Of a stretch of DNA of 64,000 bases, positions 1-11,650 are shown piece after piece (the first letter of the stretch is position 1; each line of letters opens with the position of its first letter). Origin of the DNA: Ophiobolus disseminans (lineage: Eukaryota > Ascomycota > Dothideomycetes > Pleosporales > Phaeosphaeriaceae); NCBI GenBank assembly GCA_010093685.1, contig MU006229.1, forward strand, positions 1,023,271 to 1,087,270, written 5' to 3'. The notes under the pieces are model-generated. The model was given only the letters and a program-made list of their open reading frames with translations, did no database searches and was not told the DNA's origin. A program made the translations under genes and the position numbers.

Positions 1-2222
1 GGTTGTGGCGGCCATAGAGGATATCAGCGATGGCATTGCCAGATTCTTGGCCAGGAAGACCAGCCCAAAGGATGGCAGTAACGTTGTCGTTCTGGTAGAA
101 AGAGTTGACAAGCACAGGGCCGACCGAGTGAATGACAACAATCGTGTTGTTGCAGTTCGCTGAAACGTTCCGGATCAAGGTGTCGCCGTCTTGCCACAGC
201 GTCAGGTTGTTACGGTCACCCATGTTGCCATCGACCGTGATGTAACCTTCACCAGAGTCCGCGTTGACGAACACAATAGCCACACTGGCTTGTCTGGCCA
301 TTGCCTGGACATCCGCAAGCGCCCAGTTGTCGGTGACAGACTGAAATACGCCACCGTTTTGACCGACCGTACTCTTGATGGCTTCCAAAGGAGTAACGAG
401 ATAGGGGAAGTCGGCTGTTCCCGAGCCCCAGCCCATAGCCAATGTACCTTTATCGCAACCGCGGTCTGCGCAGCCGTTGGGTCCCAATGGATGTTCACCA
501 GCGTCGTTGCCAAAGACACCAGTCCACTTCTCGGTACCCTTGAGAGGAAGAACTCCAGTGTTCTTCAGCAGCACTGTGGACATTGCTGCCGTTTGACGAA
601 TACTGCGGAAATGATCTCCTCGCACATCGACGTGCTGATTGATCAGTCCGTAGCCAGCTTTGGCAGCCATATGCAACGGCCCATATGTATCTCGGGACCA
701 GCTGTCGAAATTGGTGGGGACGGATGCTGTGTCACGGCCAACGTAATAGTAAGCAGCCATGATACGGGTGACTGCATCGTCGAGGCGCCACTCCGGTACT
801 GTTCCGTTCAGAATGGAGAGTGTAAAGTTCGTTCCCCAGTATGATCGACCTGTGTTGAATTCAGTGTCACCCGGCATACTCATATCAAGGCCAGCGAAGG
901 ATGAGGCAACACCAGAGTGTTGAGCTTGCCAGTCGGACATGATGAAACCTTGGAAGCCAAGCTCGCCCTTGAGGATGTAGTTCTGCAGATACGAGTTCTG
1001 GCAAGCTTGCGAGTTGTTGACCCTATTGTACGAGCACATGATGGACCCGGTGCCGGCGCGGACAGCGTCAGCAAATGGCCAGAGGTACAGCTCGTGAAGC
1101 GTCTTGTCATCGAGATTAGAGCTGACTGCATCGCTGAATTTGTCCTCGAACTTTCCAGGAGCGCGGAAATGCTCTTGTTCGTTCATGATAAAGTGCTTCG
1201 TGCAGGCAATGACACCAGCGTCTTGAATACCACGGACGGTGTCGGCAACTGCGATACCGGAGAGATATGGGTCAGGAGAGAAGCCTTCCCAGTTGCGCTA
1301 GCTTGATATTAGTTAAACTCTTGATCTGCAGCGATGCGAACTTACACCGCCCTTGGGATTGCGACCAAGAGGCCCAACAACAGGGCCTAGCTGGACATCT
1401 ACGCCCTTGTCGCGGTGCTCGGAACCCATCTGGTATCCACGGCGATACCACTCACCCCGATCCCAGGCGGCGGCAATGGTGCCACCCGCAGGAAAAGCGG
1501 AGACATAGTCGGCAAAGCGGATGCCCAGAGGGCTATCCTGCATACACAGCGAGTCAAAGCCTAGTCGTGGAACTGCTCCGACGTTTCCGACGCAATGGTC
1601 GCTCATCCATCCTGTTCCTGTCGTGATGTTGACTTTCTCGAGGAGGGTGAGTTGGCTGACGAATGCTTGAGCCTTTGCGTACGACGCGCCCCAGTCACCG
1701 AGACCTTCAATCCATCTATTCAGTTAGCATGTGGTCTGCAAGACATGTTCTGCACATTATCTGCACATTATGCAAGCCCCTACAGCCACCATGCACCACC
1801 AGCTGCAGGGTAATACGATCGAAACTACCAACAACCGTCCACGTCGGAGAAATTTGAACAGCCTGAGATATATGAATTACTTACGGGCTAGGGTAGAAAG
1901 GCGGGCTTTGCGCGTTATTCAGTGGACTTGAGGAGCCGTTGGTGGATGGGGATGTGTTATTTGGATACTGTTTACAGTCAGATCGGCGCCCCAAACAAAG
2001 CCGCTGGGAGCGATTGTACTATGCGCTGAAATGGGAAGAGCGACAGAACAAAGTGGGTGAGATCAAGAAGCATCTCTGCAGCCTTGGTAGAGTTTGCTCA
2101 TGGAGTGGACTTTCTTTGTTGTGGAGGAGTGGTGCTCGGAATGTTGGTGATCGACTTACAAGTTGGGCGGAGGCCGCGCCGATCGCCAAAAATGGCAAAA
2201 GTGCTTCAAGCCACAAAGACAT
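1..2222 (-). CDS. Secreted GH3 beta-glucosidase, 3' end outside the window
   Basis: Hydrolyses terminal beta-D-glucosyl residues of cellobiose and other beta-glucosides outside the cell. Predicted exons are 2160-2222, 1885-1967, 1346-1715 and 1-1297, all GT-AG and in frame; 604 residues are visible of roughly 860 usual for the family. Exon 1 is a signal peptide (MSLWLEALLPFLAIGAASAQ, probable cleavage after ASA). Exon 2 ends in the family's SPPFYPSP segment. Exon 3 has GTGWMSDHCVGN and QDSPLGIR, and exon 4 opens with RNWEGFSPDP and carries KHFIMNEQEHFR. The nucleophile Asp lies in GFIMSDWQAQHSG (Asp codon 932-934), and VIHSVGPVLV and AILWAGLPGQESGN mark the second domain. The closest pattern I know is the Aspergillus aculeatus BGL1 / A. 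niger BglA group. The fibronectin-III-like C-terminus is cut off. No frameshift or missing catalytic residue was seen. Confidence 0.95.
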
Positions 2223-4716
2223 ATTGACGGCAAGGATGTCTACGATGTGTGGGTAGCAACAAGAGGAGGACCACGCAACGGTATTATATTATGCAACGAG
2301 GTGAGCGTGAAGAGGGCCCGTTGGAGGACAAACTGCCGCAAGGGCAATCGCAAGCTTTAAGCTCGTCCGTTTGCACCGAGGAAGCTACGTCCCTGCCGCT
2401 GTCGTGACTACCCCAGTTCTTAGCACGCGCCTCTTTCTTTTTGCGGGGATTGGCTGCTGATCTTCGCGCACGGCTCCCTCAACGACTCAATCCATCACCA
2501 CGAGCAACGCGTCTCCGCTATGACTTCGGAGGCGGCGGGCGGTACTCCGTGGGTACTCCACCTACTCTTACTCCCCACAGCGCTTTGCAGCTCTAGTCGT
2601 CCTCACAAATGCAACAGTGCGTCAGGGAGATCCACCGTGGTAATTGATTGTGTTTTCTTCCCGCCCTTGAGCAAGGACCCGCTGTCAGCAGCCGGGGCCG
2701 ATCCGTGTACATCGTCATCTACGACTAGCACCACACCCGTGAGGTACACATAAGCATCCCAGAAAGCCGCACCCGCGCCACCGAAAAGCCAAGTAACAGT
2801 CTTGCATTTTGTGGCGTCTTCGGTGCAACTTCAGGCCCCAGGAGATGCGGGGTCTGTCGCATCAGCCTGTCTTTGCCTGCAGCTTTTCTGCAGTTGGAGG
2901 TGTCTGGCATGCGTAGTGCATCTGACTCCTTGCGAAGTCGCTGATTAGTGCGATTTCCACGTCACGAACCGGTTCATGGCACATACTGCAAGGTGTAACC
3001 ACACTCCACAACCCTGCTTTACATTGGCGAAATCTCGGCAATACTCGCGGGGAACGGCCTGCCCAGAACGAAGTTTGAACTGGCGTCTGTTGAGCATCCG
3101 CGGCGGCCCTTTTTGCAATTCTATTCGCCACAGCCTGTGTGTGTTCCGTCCCGGAACAGCCGTGACTTACTTTGTAAACAAAGCCCTGTTCCAGTCGGGG
3201 AGAACGAAATGCTTCTCGTGAACTACTCTGCGGGAAGGTGTTACCTTCGAACAACCCCTCACACCACCAGGTTCTCAACACCATCGGGAAGTTATGCAGT
3301 TGTGGGCGCCGAGGTCAGTTTGATCGAGCCGCGTGCACATCCTCGCTTTTGACGGATGGTCGCACAGATCAAACCTCCCAATGAGATTTCGACTTGGTAC
3401 AACACTACCTGCTGTCAATACGGGCTCAGTGTGAGGCTTGGCCTACCACTGAAATTGCTACACCCTTTTAAGTTGGGATCAGGCTCTCACATGATCTCGA
3501 TTATCGTCGACCAACCCTTGGAACAGCTTTGATGGCAATTTACCGTTCTCTCCGTCGGAAACTCACATACACTCTGTGGCCCGTCGGCTTCGTAATATTT
3601 GGATAGTTCGTCGATGGAGCAACTTTCCGTATCGGACAGAACAGCGGTACCAATATCAAACGCAAATGCACCACGCCTTTCCCAACGAGGGCAATTCGAA
3701 TGTAGTTGTAAAATCCTTTCGTTGTATGTACCCCGGGCCAAGGTGCTCGACCTCTTTGTCGCGTGTGGAGTGAGGAGAGCTTCAACATGATCACGTTAAG
3801 AGGCGCTCTTCCAGATGATCTGTGTCATAACCTACATCGCTAAGGAACGGTCCATTAAGGCCCCAAATGTAAGAGTATATCCGCCCGATGCTCGTTCTTA
3901 TAGTAGTAGAGCAAACGCCACTTGCGGTGTTATAGTTATAAGCATAATGAATCTAGTTCAAGTGACACTTATGTATTACAAAGCTGTATATATGGGGGTA
4001 TTGCTTATGTCGCTGCTTCCTCCGGCCTGCAGACTTTGCCGCCACTATCGCGCATCAGCAGTTCGGGATACATCTCGACGAGATATGGATCTATTGTTAT
4101 AACGGTCAAACACTGTAAGTGAAAAAGCTCGAAATACAAACCACCTAAGTAAAGGGCAAAGTTCGCCCTTCTGCGTTCACTACACGGTCCACGCTATCCC
4201 TGAACAGGAAAAGACCGCGCACGGACCTTCCGCGATAACGAAACTGAGCAACCTCATATGCCCGCACAGTTCTTATCGTAGACGCTACATCAAAGGGCGG
4301 AGCTCAGTTATATGTGATCCGCTCTTGTACCATGGTTGATGCTGAACACCCTCACCCTCAGCTGAGGCGCAGGTCCCGTGCTCAGCCTCATCAGCCTCAG
4401 CAGAACCCGGGAAGTCATTTGGTCAATCAACACTGCGCTCTCACTGCACGAGTGACTCCAACGACGGAACACCTTTCTTTCGTCATAGGCCCCCCTCCTA
4501 GATCTGTGGATAATTCCAACGTTCTTTTGAAGCTAGCCAATGGTTGCCAAAGCCACAAGGCTGCCTGCAGGACCGACAAGGCAGCACCGCCTCTTTTGAG
4601 TCAACAGCCTTCTCTTGAGTCAACCATCTCAGATCATCCAAGCTTCCTATTGCCCTTTAAGTTGCCTGCTCCCTTCGCCTGACACGTCACAAATTCCACA
4701 CACCATCTCTTCAACC
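2223..4716. other. Divergent intergenic region, no supported gene
   Basis: About 2.5 kb between two divergently transcribed genes. Short open frames exist (for example 2862-3284 minus and 4314-4682 plus), but none shows a recognisable domain, splice pattern or codon pattern like its neighbours. The region probably holds both promoters. The stretch 3780-4140 is AT-richer than its flanks. Confidence 0.6.
2411..2448. promoter_or_regulatory. Possible CreA-type site pair upstream of the beta-glucosidase
   Basis: Two matches to the fungal carbon-catabolite repressor consensus SYGGRG lie 190-230 bp upstream of the beta-glucosidase start: CTGGGG on the minus strand (2411-2416) and GCGGGG on the plus strand (2443-2448). 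Paired CreA/Cre1 sites are typical of cellulase promoters. The motif is short and occurs by chance, so this is only suggestive. Confidence 0.25.
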
Positions 4717-6855
4717 ATGGGTTCCAAATTCTCCAAGACGGTGAGGCCGCTTGGAAAGGCTGCTGCCTCGGTCGCACCTGCCTCATATCACGACATCGAC
4801 AACTCAAACGAGACACCCTGCCAAGACCCCGCATCGCAAACACTGGTTCTAGTCCTAGATGAATCGTTTACACATACCCCACTTTCTCACGACGACCTCT
4901 ACATTGCAACTTACACTGCATCGCCGCCCACAAATCTGCAGCGACGCAACAGCGCACCTTCGCCTCTAGCATCACTTGAACGTGTACACACAATGGAGCA
5001 AGCACTGATATCGACTTTCGAGCAATTCTATGCTGAGCGACAGTTGGCACTTATCGAGTGGGAGCCTGCCTCGCCTCCTCCGCAGGGATCCCGTCGGCCT
5101 CCTTGCCCACCTCCACAACCAGTGCAACCTCCTGCTGAACAAACCCCGCAATGCCTCATTTGCTGTTCGAGCCTTCCAAAAGAGAAAGAAATCAACTACG
5201 CGAAGGATGTGATCAAGCCATGCCGATCCTGTAACAGTGAATATTGCATTCCCTGCGTCAAGAAGATGTTCAAAGACGCATGCAAAGACATCTCTCGCAT
5301 GCCCCCGCGGTGCTGCGTGCCAATCAATCTTCATCACATAAAGTCGTATCTAACAACAGAAGAGGCGAACTTGTTTAGGACAAAGTATGAGGAATGGTCC
5401 ACACTCAAACCGTTCTACTGCCCGGTTCCAGTTTGTTCAGCCTTCATACCCGATAGGCTTCTGCCGCAGAATGTCCGGTCGGCAGAAAAGCAGCGCATAG
5501 ACTCAGGAATCGGAACGCCTACCCCAGATGTATTCGCTTGCCCAACCTGCGAAGCGGGCATCTGCCTGGAATGCCGACAACCTGTTCATCCTGGTAGCAT
5601 CTGCAGCATGAACGAGTTTGGCCTTGACGCAGAAACCGCCGCACTTCTGCAATCCTGGGGCTATAAGAAGTGTCCAAAGTGTGGCCACGGCTTGAAGAGG
5701 ATGTTTGGCTGTAACCACATGGAATGTAGATGTGGAGCACACTTCTGTTGGGTTTGCACGAAGAATATCGACGAGTGCGTGGGTGGGTGCACTGATAACG
5801 AGGAATATGATGAAGATTATGATAGCGACGAGGGTTCTGAAGTTTCTGATGAAGTATATGATACTTCAGTCGGCCCAATCGACAATGCTATTGCACTAAC
5901 AATCGGAGAACAGACCACACTGGTGGACGCAGCAACAGTAGAAACAGCGACAGTGGAAGCAGCCCCCCAGACCACATCGCAGAGCATAGCAGAGACAGCA
6001 ACACCACCTCAACCCATTCCTCGTCCACGGAACCTCGACGGCGGAGGTGCTCATCGATGGGAAGAATCTGCGCTTGACTTCGGCGAGGAGCCATCAAACG
6101 ACTACCAAGATCGCGCCTGGGACTGCCGCCATGATTTCGTCGACTACAAAATCCCCTTCGCCACAGCACTCACCTCCCACACAACTGACATGGAGTGCGT
6201 ACGCTGCTGGTCCACAATACATCCCCAGCTCAACACCCCATACACATCTCCAGACAAGATCATCCCCGCAACAGCCAGCAGAGCGCGAGCATTCGGCGTC
6301 CGAGGAGGTAGAGGCCTTAGACAAGAACGCGAACGATATGCGCCTCCAAGAGGACTGTTTCGAGCTGACGCAACCATCGGAACCGCACCACATCTAACAA
6401 CAACTATCTCGCCCTTGTCGCAGAGCGTACCAGCGCGAGAAACTTGCCCAATGGAAGACGTACAATTCTCAGAGCGCATAGTAGACACATACGGCAACGT
6501 CATCACTACTACCCCCGTCCAACTCGTACGCCGCGCATCCTTCGATACCCCATCAAATCTTCCTCATCTGCAACCAACTCCATCTCAATCCCGCAACTTC
6601 CCCAGCATACTCGACTCCACTTCCCCACCGTTCAACCTTGCACACGAGTGCCAGTACTGCAGCATCCTCGTGTGCGTAAAGTGCAGGGACGACGCCATCG
6701 CCGTGCGCGAAGCGCGGGAGAAGAAGGAGCAGGAGCAGAGAGAAGCCGAGGCCAAGGAAAGGGAGGAGCGTGAGCGAAGGGAGGCGGATGTTGCGGTTAC
6801 GGTTGATGGGCCGGTGGATGATAGGGAGGAGAATCCGCCGACGTGGTTTGATTGA
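4717..6855 (+). CDS. RBR (RING-IBR-RING) E3 ubiquitin ligase with N-myristoylation motif
   Basis: Single exon, 712 aa. I chose the ATG at 4717 (context tcaaccATGg) over an in-frame one at 4615, because it yields MGSKFSK, a consensus N-myristoylation signal (Gly2, Ser6, nearby Lys). RING1 starts near Cys146 (QCLICCSSLPKEKE...CIPC). The IBR region follows with YCPVPVCSAF and CPTCEAGICLECRQPVH. RING2 starts near Cys319 (KKCPKCGHGL), and the expected catalytic Cys is in MFGCNHMEC (about Cys332). An acidic stretch follows (EEYDEDYDSDEGSE), then a fungal-type Cys pair region (MECVRCW, HECQYCSILVCVKC) and a charged helical C-terminus (EKKEQEQREAEAKEREERER). RBR ligases form a ubiquitin thioester on the RING2 Cys before transfer. 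Substrate unknown; membrane location is inferred from the myristoylation motif. Confidence 0.9.
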   Translation: MGSKFSKTVRPLGKAAASVAPASYHDIDNSNETPCQDPASQTLVLVLDESFTHTPLSHDDLYIATYTASPPTNLQRRNSAPSPLASLERVHTMEQALISTFEQFYAERQLALIEWEPASPPPQGSRRPPCPPPQPVQPPAEQTPQCLICCSSLPKEKEINYAKDVIKPCRSCNSEYCIPCVKKMFKDACKDISRMPPRCCVPINLHHIKSYLTTEEANLFRTKYEEWSTLKPFYCPVPVCSAFIPDRLLPQNVRSAEKQRIDSGIGTPTPDVFACPTCEAGICLECRQPVHPGSICSMNEFGLDAETAALLQSWGYKKCPKCGHGLKRMFGCNHMECRCGAHFCWVCTKNIDECVGGCTDNEEYDEDYDSDEGSEVSDEVYDTSVGPIDNAIALTIGEQTTLVDAATVETATVEAAPQTTSQSIAETATPPQPIPRPRNLDGGGAHRWEESALDFGEEPSNDYQDRAWDCRHDFVDYKIPFATALTSHTTDMECVRCWSTIHPQLNTPYTSPDKIIPATASRARAFGVRGGRGLRQERERYAPPRGLFRADATIGTAPHLTTTISPLSQSVPARETCPMEDVQFSERIVDTYGNVITTTPVQLVRRASFDTPSNLPHLQPTPSQSRNFPSILDSTSPPFNLAHECQYCSILVCVKCRDDAIAVREAREKKEQEQREAEAKEREERERREADVAVTVDGPVDDREENPPTWFD

Positions 6856-7861
6856 AGGGAGTTATGAATGAGAGGGTGGGCGTTATGGGTTTGAGCGAAG
6901 TTTGCGAGCATATGAAGCGTTTTATATTTTCGTTTGAGCGATTGGTATGGGCGTTCGGAACGTGGTCAAAGGAGTGCGGCACTCTTCTGATCTTGCCATG
7001 ATTTTCATTCTACCGCATATTGAATGTACATCTTCATGTTCCAAACCTTCTCATGCCATCTCATCGCTTTGTGTCTATATGCAGTGCCCAGATATCCTAA
7101 CTCACTTGCCTGTGGAGACACCCCACCCCCCTTAAACCGCCATGCCCCATTCGAAGCTGTACACCACATCGTGTCATCACCATACCCTATATCATCTCCC
7201 CATCTATCGTCTTTACAAGCCACGTCAACAAATGAATACCAAGATACAAAAGCGGAATATGCAAGTCCTCCCGACCATCTTCGTACTCGTAACACCTTCG
7301 TGATTGAAGCCTCAAAATCCGATTTTTTTTTACAAGTACACAAGAGAGCTAGCCAATAACGACATGAGTAGTCTGCCGACGGACCGCGATATATCAAGAC
7401 GATGGTATTGTGCAAATGGCGGAGAAAAAGCGTCTTGGTAACGTAGATCAGAAATGCATCAAGGACTACAGAACCAGTACCTAAAAGCCTATTGAAAGAT
7501 ACGACTCGTATGTATTGCATGTATTGCTTCACTTCGTCACAGTCACGAAGAAGCCAAGTATAAAGATGCACAGTATTTTCATTTCGTATCGTAGAGGCAA
7601 GGAGATAGACCAACAAGGCTCACTGAAGATGACATTGACTTTGGATACCGGAGTAGATGAGAGTAATTTTGGAAGCCGCCCCATGCCTTTTTGATCATCT
7701 CTAAATCGTGCAGTTCAATTCCCATTCAGCTCAGCGTCGTCGCTCGGTCAAACTCGTCCACTGGCTTTGTTCGTTTCGTTTTCGTCCATCGACACATTTT
7801 GATGATGGTTCGTTGACACGGCTGCTGGAGTCGTGCGTGTGTCCGACTGGTGGTGTCGAGA
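6856..7861. other. Convergent 3' intergenic region
   Basis: About 1 kb between the 3' ends of the RBR ligase and the Stm1-like gene. A 203-codon minus-strand open frame (7005-7616) has no recognisable domain and low-complexity-free but unfamiliar sequence; I treat it as chance or 3' UTR. Nothing else is supported. Confidence 0.55.
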
Positions 7862-9217
7862 CTATGCGCCCAGGCTGGGGAAAGCGCTGGAGTCAGTGAT
7901 GTTGGGGCCGGATTGGTTTCCGCCACGGCCACCACGTCCACGGCCATCACCACGGCCTTCACCGCGTCCACGACCCTCACCACCACGACCGCGTCCACGG
8001 AACTCGCCACGACCTTCGCCACGGCCGCGTCCTTCGCCGCCACGGAATTCACCGCCGCCACGACCACGTCCACGGAACTCGCCACGACCTTCGCCACGGC
8101 CGCGTCCTCCACGGGCACCGCCCTCGCGGGGAGGGGGAGCAAGCATGCGGTCGCCATCGAGCTCGACGTGGACCTTCTCCTTGCGCTGGCGCTCACGCTT
8201 GGCCTTGGCGCCCTGGCCGGCCATGTAGGCCTCCTCCTCCTCCTCACGGGTCAAGGCCTTGCCCTCGGGGAACTTCTTGCTGCTTCCCTCGTTGGCCTTG
8301 CGGACGTTCTGGGCGGCAAGGGACAGCTTCTTCTCGGCCTGTTCGACGAGGTAGGCGGCATAGGACTTGCTCCTGTCTTCAGGCTCGGGCTCGGGCTGGT
8401 TCTCGCCCTCGGCAGCGTCGGCGACAGCGTCCTTCTCCTCGGCCTTGGCGATCTCCTCACCGGCGACCTCATCCTCGAGCTCAGCGTTGCCGTCGTTTCC
8501 GCCCCAGCCGTGAGCAGCCTGCTTCTCCTGCTCGCTGTTGTGTATTAGCAATGGAAGAAAGATAGCAATGGCGATGCTTACCCGATGCCAGTCCTGCTAC
8601 GACGGTCACCCTCAGCACGAGCTACGCCTCCACGGCCTCCAGCACGTCCGCCACGGCCACGGCCGCGGTAGTTGCCACGCTCGCCAGTTCCGACGGGTTC
8701 TTCTTCGCGTGTTAGTAGACGGTGTTGAAGGAAGGTGTGTAGCACTCACCGCCTGATCCTCGGCCACGGTTCTTATCCGCACCGACGCCGCGATCCCGGA
8801 AGGCTGCTGTCTATTAGCCCAGTCCAACGTGCTTGCCTCTGATGACGTACCGTTCTCGTTTCCGCTGGCTGTCTGTTTGGCGCGGGTCTGGTTGCCCTGC
8901 CTCTCGGGTGCGGGCCGTGGGGCCTCGGTGCCTTCGCGCTTGCCGGACCTCTGGACAGGCTTCTCGATAGCCCTCGTCGGTGGGTCGGCTGGCCTGTCGG
9001 GATCGAGCTCCGGGTCGTTGCCTGCGGGGTGTCAGTCGGCTGCCGTTGATGCGCGGACGTGTCATCGACATACCCAACAGCTCGTAAATGTTCTGTATCT
9101 CTAATTAGCCATTGAACGTGGTGCAATGTGCGGACGGGCAGGTGCAGCGCGCAGACTCGAGTGACGGCGGGCGGGGGCGGTGGTGCAGCGTACCTTGGAA
9201 GCAATTGCAGTCGACAT
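7862..9217 (-). CDS. STM1: Stm1/HABP4-family ribosome-associated RNA-binding protein
   Basis: Six predicted exons (9194-9217, 9074-9092, 8851-9021, 8750-8806, 8582-8702, 7862-8534) give 354 aa; all junctions are GT-AG and keep frame. The start MSTAIASKNIYELLGNDPE matches the Stm1 N-terminal motif (FDLLGND in yeast). RPAPERQGNQTRAKQTASGN and DRRSRTGIGEQEKQAAHGWG match yeast Stm1 landmarks (SGNE, DRHSRTG, GWG). A charged central part with SYAAYLVEQ follows, then a long RGG/RGE-rich tract (about 60 residues), and the protein ends SSAFPSLGA, like the yeast end NLPSLA. Stm1 clamps inactive 80S ribosomes and affects TORC1-linked dormancy and G4 nucleic acid binding in yeast; that role is inferred here. 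The exon 4 acceptor is a tandem ACAGCAG, so one Ala could be alternatively included. Confidence 0.92.
7917..8135 (-). repeat. GC-rich internal tandem repeats encoding the RGG/RGE tract
   Basis: On the plus strand the motif ccacgaccttcgccacggcc and close relatives recur through this interval, in degenerate units of roughly 40 bp. On the coding (minus) strand they encode alternating GRGRGG, GEGRGE and FRGRGRGG blocks of the Stm1-like protein. Such repeats often vary in number between strains. They also create long spurious frames on the opposite strand. Confidence 0.75.
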
Positions 9218-10198
9218 CTCTGCGGTCTGGAGCGCCTTTCGCGCTTTTCCCTTCTAGATGCGCAATGTCCTGGGGGAGGAGAAATGGGAGAGAGCTTGCC
9301 CTACAGACTAGGGGACGTGGCTCTCGGGGGTGTTGTGGCTCTCAAGCGAGGTGTTGACGTGAGGTTGGCGGGCAGCCCTCAAAATTGCTGTGGTAGGTGC
9401 TGTTTCGCTTAGTCGGCTGCACGGTGCCCCACCATGGGTCGGGGAACAAAGACAATGACGCCGCAGTTACCATTTGCGGACATTGCGGGCAGTTACAGCT
9501 CTTGAAGGCAGGAGCGACCTGTTGACGGGTCACATGCTATTGCAGCTTTGGTATTGTCAATTGCATGTGCTCATCGGTGGCTGAATGATGCGCCGTGTCC
9601 ACCCACGCGCATGGAAGCAGTGCATTGCATGCTCAATTGACTATGCAGTTACCGATCATCAGACTCACCCCAAATATCGCCGACAAGCACACATCAGAAC
9701 ATTGATCGCCAGGTGCCTTGCATGCTTCGCTTAGTCGAGCAATCTTGGCCAAGCCTCACGTCATCCCGAGGTCCATCTTATGTGCGACTCTTGTGACATT
9801 TCTAGTCGACAAGGTAAAGATATACAGTATGTACAAAGCAACAAGTGGCCTCCACGCCGTTGGATCATATAAGCAGCCAACGATGGAACAGTCGAGTCCT
9901 GAGCTCAGTAGCCACTTCCCATTACCATAAACCGCATATCCAGCACCGCAAATATGTCGTGAAAATGAACTTTTGAAAATACCGCCAGTCCAAACCCGCG
10001 GGGTTTGAGTGTCATGCCGTAAGAACGCCGTCGTGCTGCCGTGAATCGCCAGTGGGGTTGGACTAGTATGAACGCCCGCTGACCAGTGTAGATGCAATGT
10101 AATTTCCGTCCTTCTCTTTCAGATGATATTCCTCCAGCATGCACGTCTTTCAGTGCATAGCCAGGCTGCTCGCAGCCTCAACAGAGCCCTTCCCCGTA
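9218..10198. other. Intergenic: Stm1-like promoter and bZIP 3' region
   Basis: About 980 bp between two minus-strand genes. It should contain the promoter of the Stm1-like gene (near 9220-9600) and the 3' UTR of the bZIP gene. No coding frame with family features was seen. Confidence 0.5.
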
Positions 10199-11650
10199 TC
10201 ATCTCGACTCGTACATGGTAGGGAAATGCATGCTGGCCGAGAGGCCGAAGGGATCCGCATCGAGCATCGGGTCGTATGGATCGAACAGCTGGTTGTTCAT
10301 GTCGTTGAACACATGGCCGCCGTCGTTGGGCGCCAGTGCTGCTGGGCTTGTAAAAGGTGGGTTTTGTGAGGGTGCCATCGGTGGTGGCATGTTGTTCGTG
10401 GGAGGGAAGTTCTGCTGAGGGAACGGGCCGGGGCCTGCAGAGTGGTCGCTCGGGTCGTCGTGGTCGTAGGAGTCGGCTTGTTCCTCGTACTCCTGCTCTA
10501 CAACACATTATCAGCCTAGGATTACATTGTCCTATACCTAAGGAACGAAAGGAAACGGGACAGCTTGCCGAGTTGACTCATGTGGTCTGTGAATTGAGTT
10601 TGGAACTGGAAGCCGGTGCCACTGCTCTGAGTTATACTGCTGCTGCTGCTGCCAACGGTAGACGCGCTCGACATGCCATTGGTAGGAGCATGGTTGGTAA
10701 GTATGGACGGTCTCTGAGGACCCATGACAGGTGTGAAATTCGACCTAGGCGGTTGCGGTCGCAAGGGCTGCTGCTGTACAGGCATAGGTCCAAAATTAGG
10801 CGACACCGAATGTCCGTGAGGCACGAAGTTCGGCGAGCGCGTGGCTGACTGAGCAGGTGACGAGAGATGAGAGCCTGACGTAGGCTGTGACAATGGTGAG
10901 CGTTGAATAGGCCCATCGGGCTGTATCATAGGCAGTCCATTGGAACCATCAGCCTTGGGAGGACCTTGTAGCGACCGCCGCTGCTGCTGTCTGTTCAGGA
11001 TAGCGCGCTGCGAGAGCGGTGCTTGGTTGGGGGAGGTATGAGCCGACGCTGCAGGCCGTGTTGGACCCAGATTGGGACTCCCAGTCTTTGCGCGCAGCTC
11101 AGCCTGGACGTCAATGCCTGGTGGAGCGGCTGTCAGTACTGCCTCACAAATCTAACATGACATGGAGCGAAAGTCACCTTTCTCTAGCAAGATTCTCTCC
11201 AAAAGCGAATTCTTGTAACGGAGCATGAGACACTCGTCGGCGGCATTGCGGTGACTGTTTTGCAGGTTCTGTAGCGTCTCCTCATGGTGCTTGATGGTGC
11301 TCTCGAGCTGTTTGATGTACTCTGTCCGTCTCTCGCGGAAGGCGGCCTGTGCCTGTCTATTACGCTGCTTGCGCTCCTCGGAGGTCGCGTAAATCTTACG
11401 ACGCTTAGTTAGTCCTATCTTTGACATTGACATTGACATTGATTGTGCAAATTCAGCAGCCATGGTGTGCACTGGGGGAGCTCACAGGTTTGCGGCCGCC
11501 TTTGCGCTTCTGCTGCTGGGGCTCCTCCTGGGCATATGGCTCTGCAAGGCCAGGCTCTGGCGACGATCCGATAGACGACGTCGAACCATCGCGCGAGGCC
11601 TCTGCCTTGCCCACGGGAGCCGTCATACCAGTTACCACACTATCTTGCAT
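10199..11650 (-). CDS. bZIP transcription factor with a GC-AG intron
   Basis: Exons 11486-11650, 11178-11394, 10569-11117 and 10199-10497 encode 409 aa starting MQDSVVTG. The basic region spans the first junction: KRKGGRKP joins IYATSEERKQRNRQAQAAFR, followed by ERRTEYIKQLE and a leucine-zipper-like heptad run to LLERILLEKG. RNRQAQAAFRERR is an AP-1/Yap-like DNA-contacting signature. The rest is Pro/Gln/Ser-rich, with an acidic C-terminus (FDPYDPMLDADPFG) that could be a transactivation domain. Intron 1 has a clear GGACTAAC branch site. The third intron (10498-10568) uses a GC donor: the only nearby GT donor would give a 39-nt intron and a different, much less plausible C-terminal frame. DNA target and pathway are unknown. 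Confidence 0.85.

Noticed and set aside
2862..3284. 140-codon minus-strand frame
   Set aside because: No recognisable domain, no splice context, and it overlaps plus-strand frames of similar size.
4615..4716. In-frame upstream ATG extending the RBR ligase by 34 residues
   Set aside because: The extension is unconserved-looking and Pro/Ser-rich, and it would hide the MGSKFSK start, which has a much better initiation context.
7005..7616. 203-codon minus-strand frame
   Set aside because: Unfamiliar sequence in a convergent 3' region; likely chance or UTR.
10498..10536. GT donor for the last bZIP intron
   Set aside because: It gives a 39-nt intron and an arginine-rich frame, whereas the GC donor gives a coherent acidic C-terminus.
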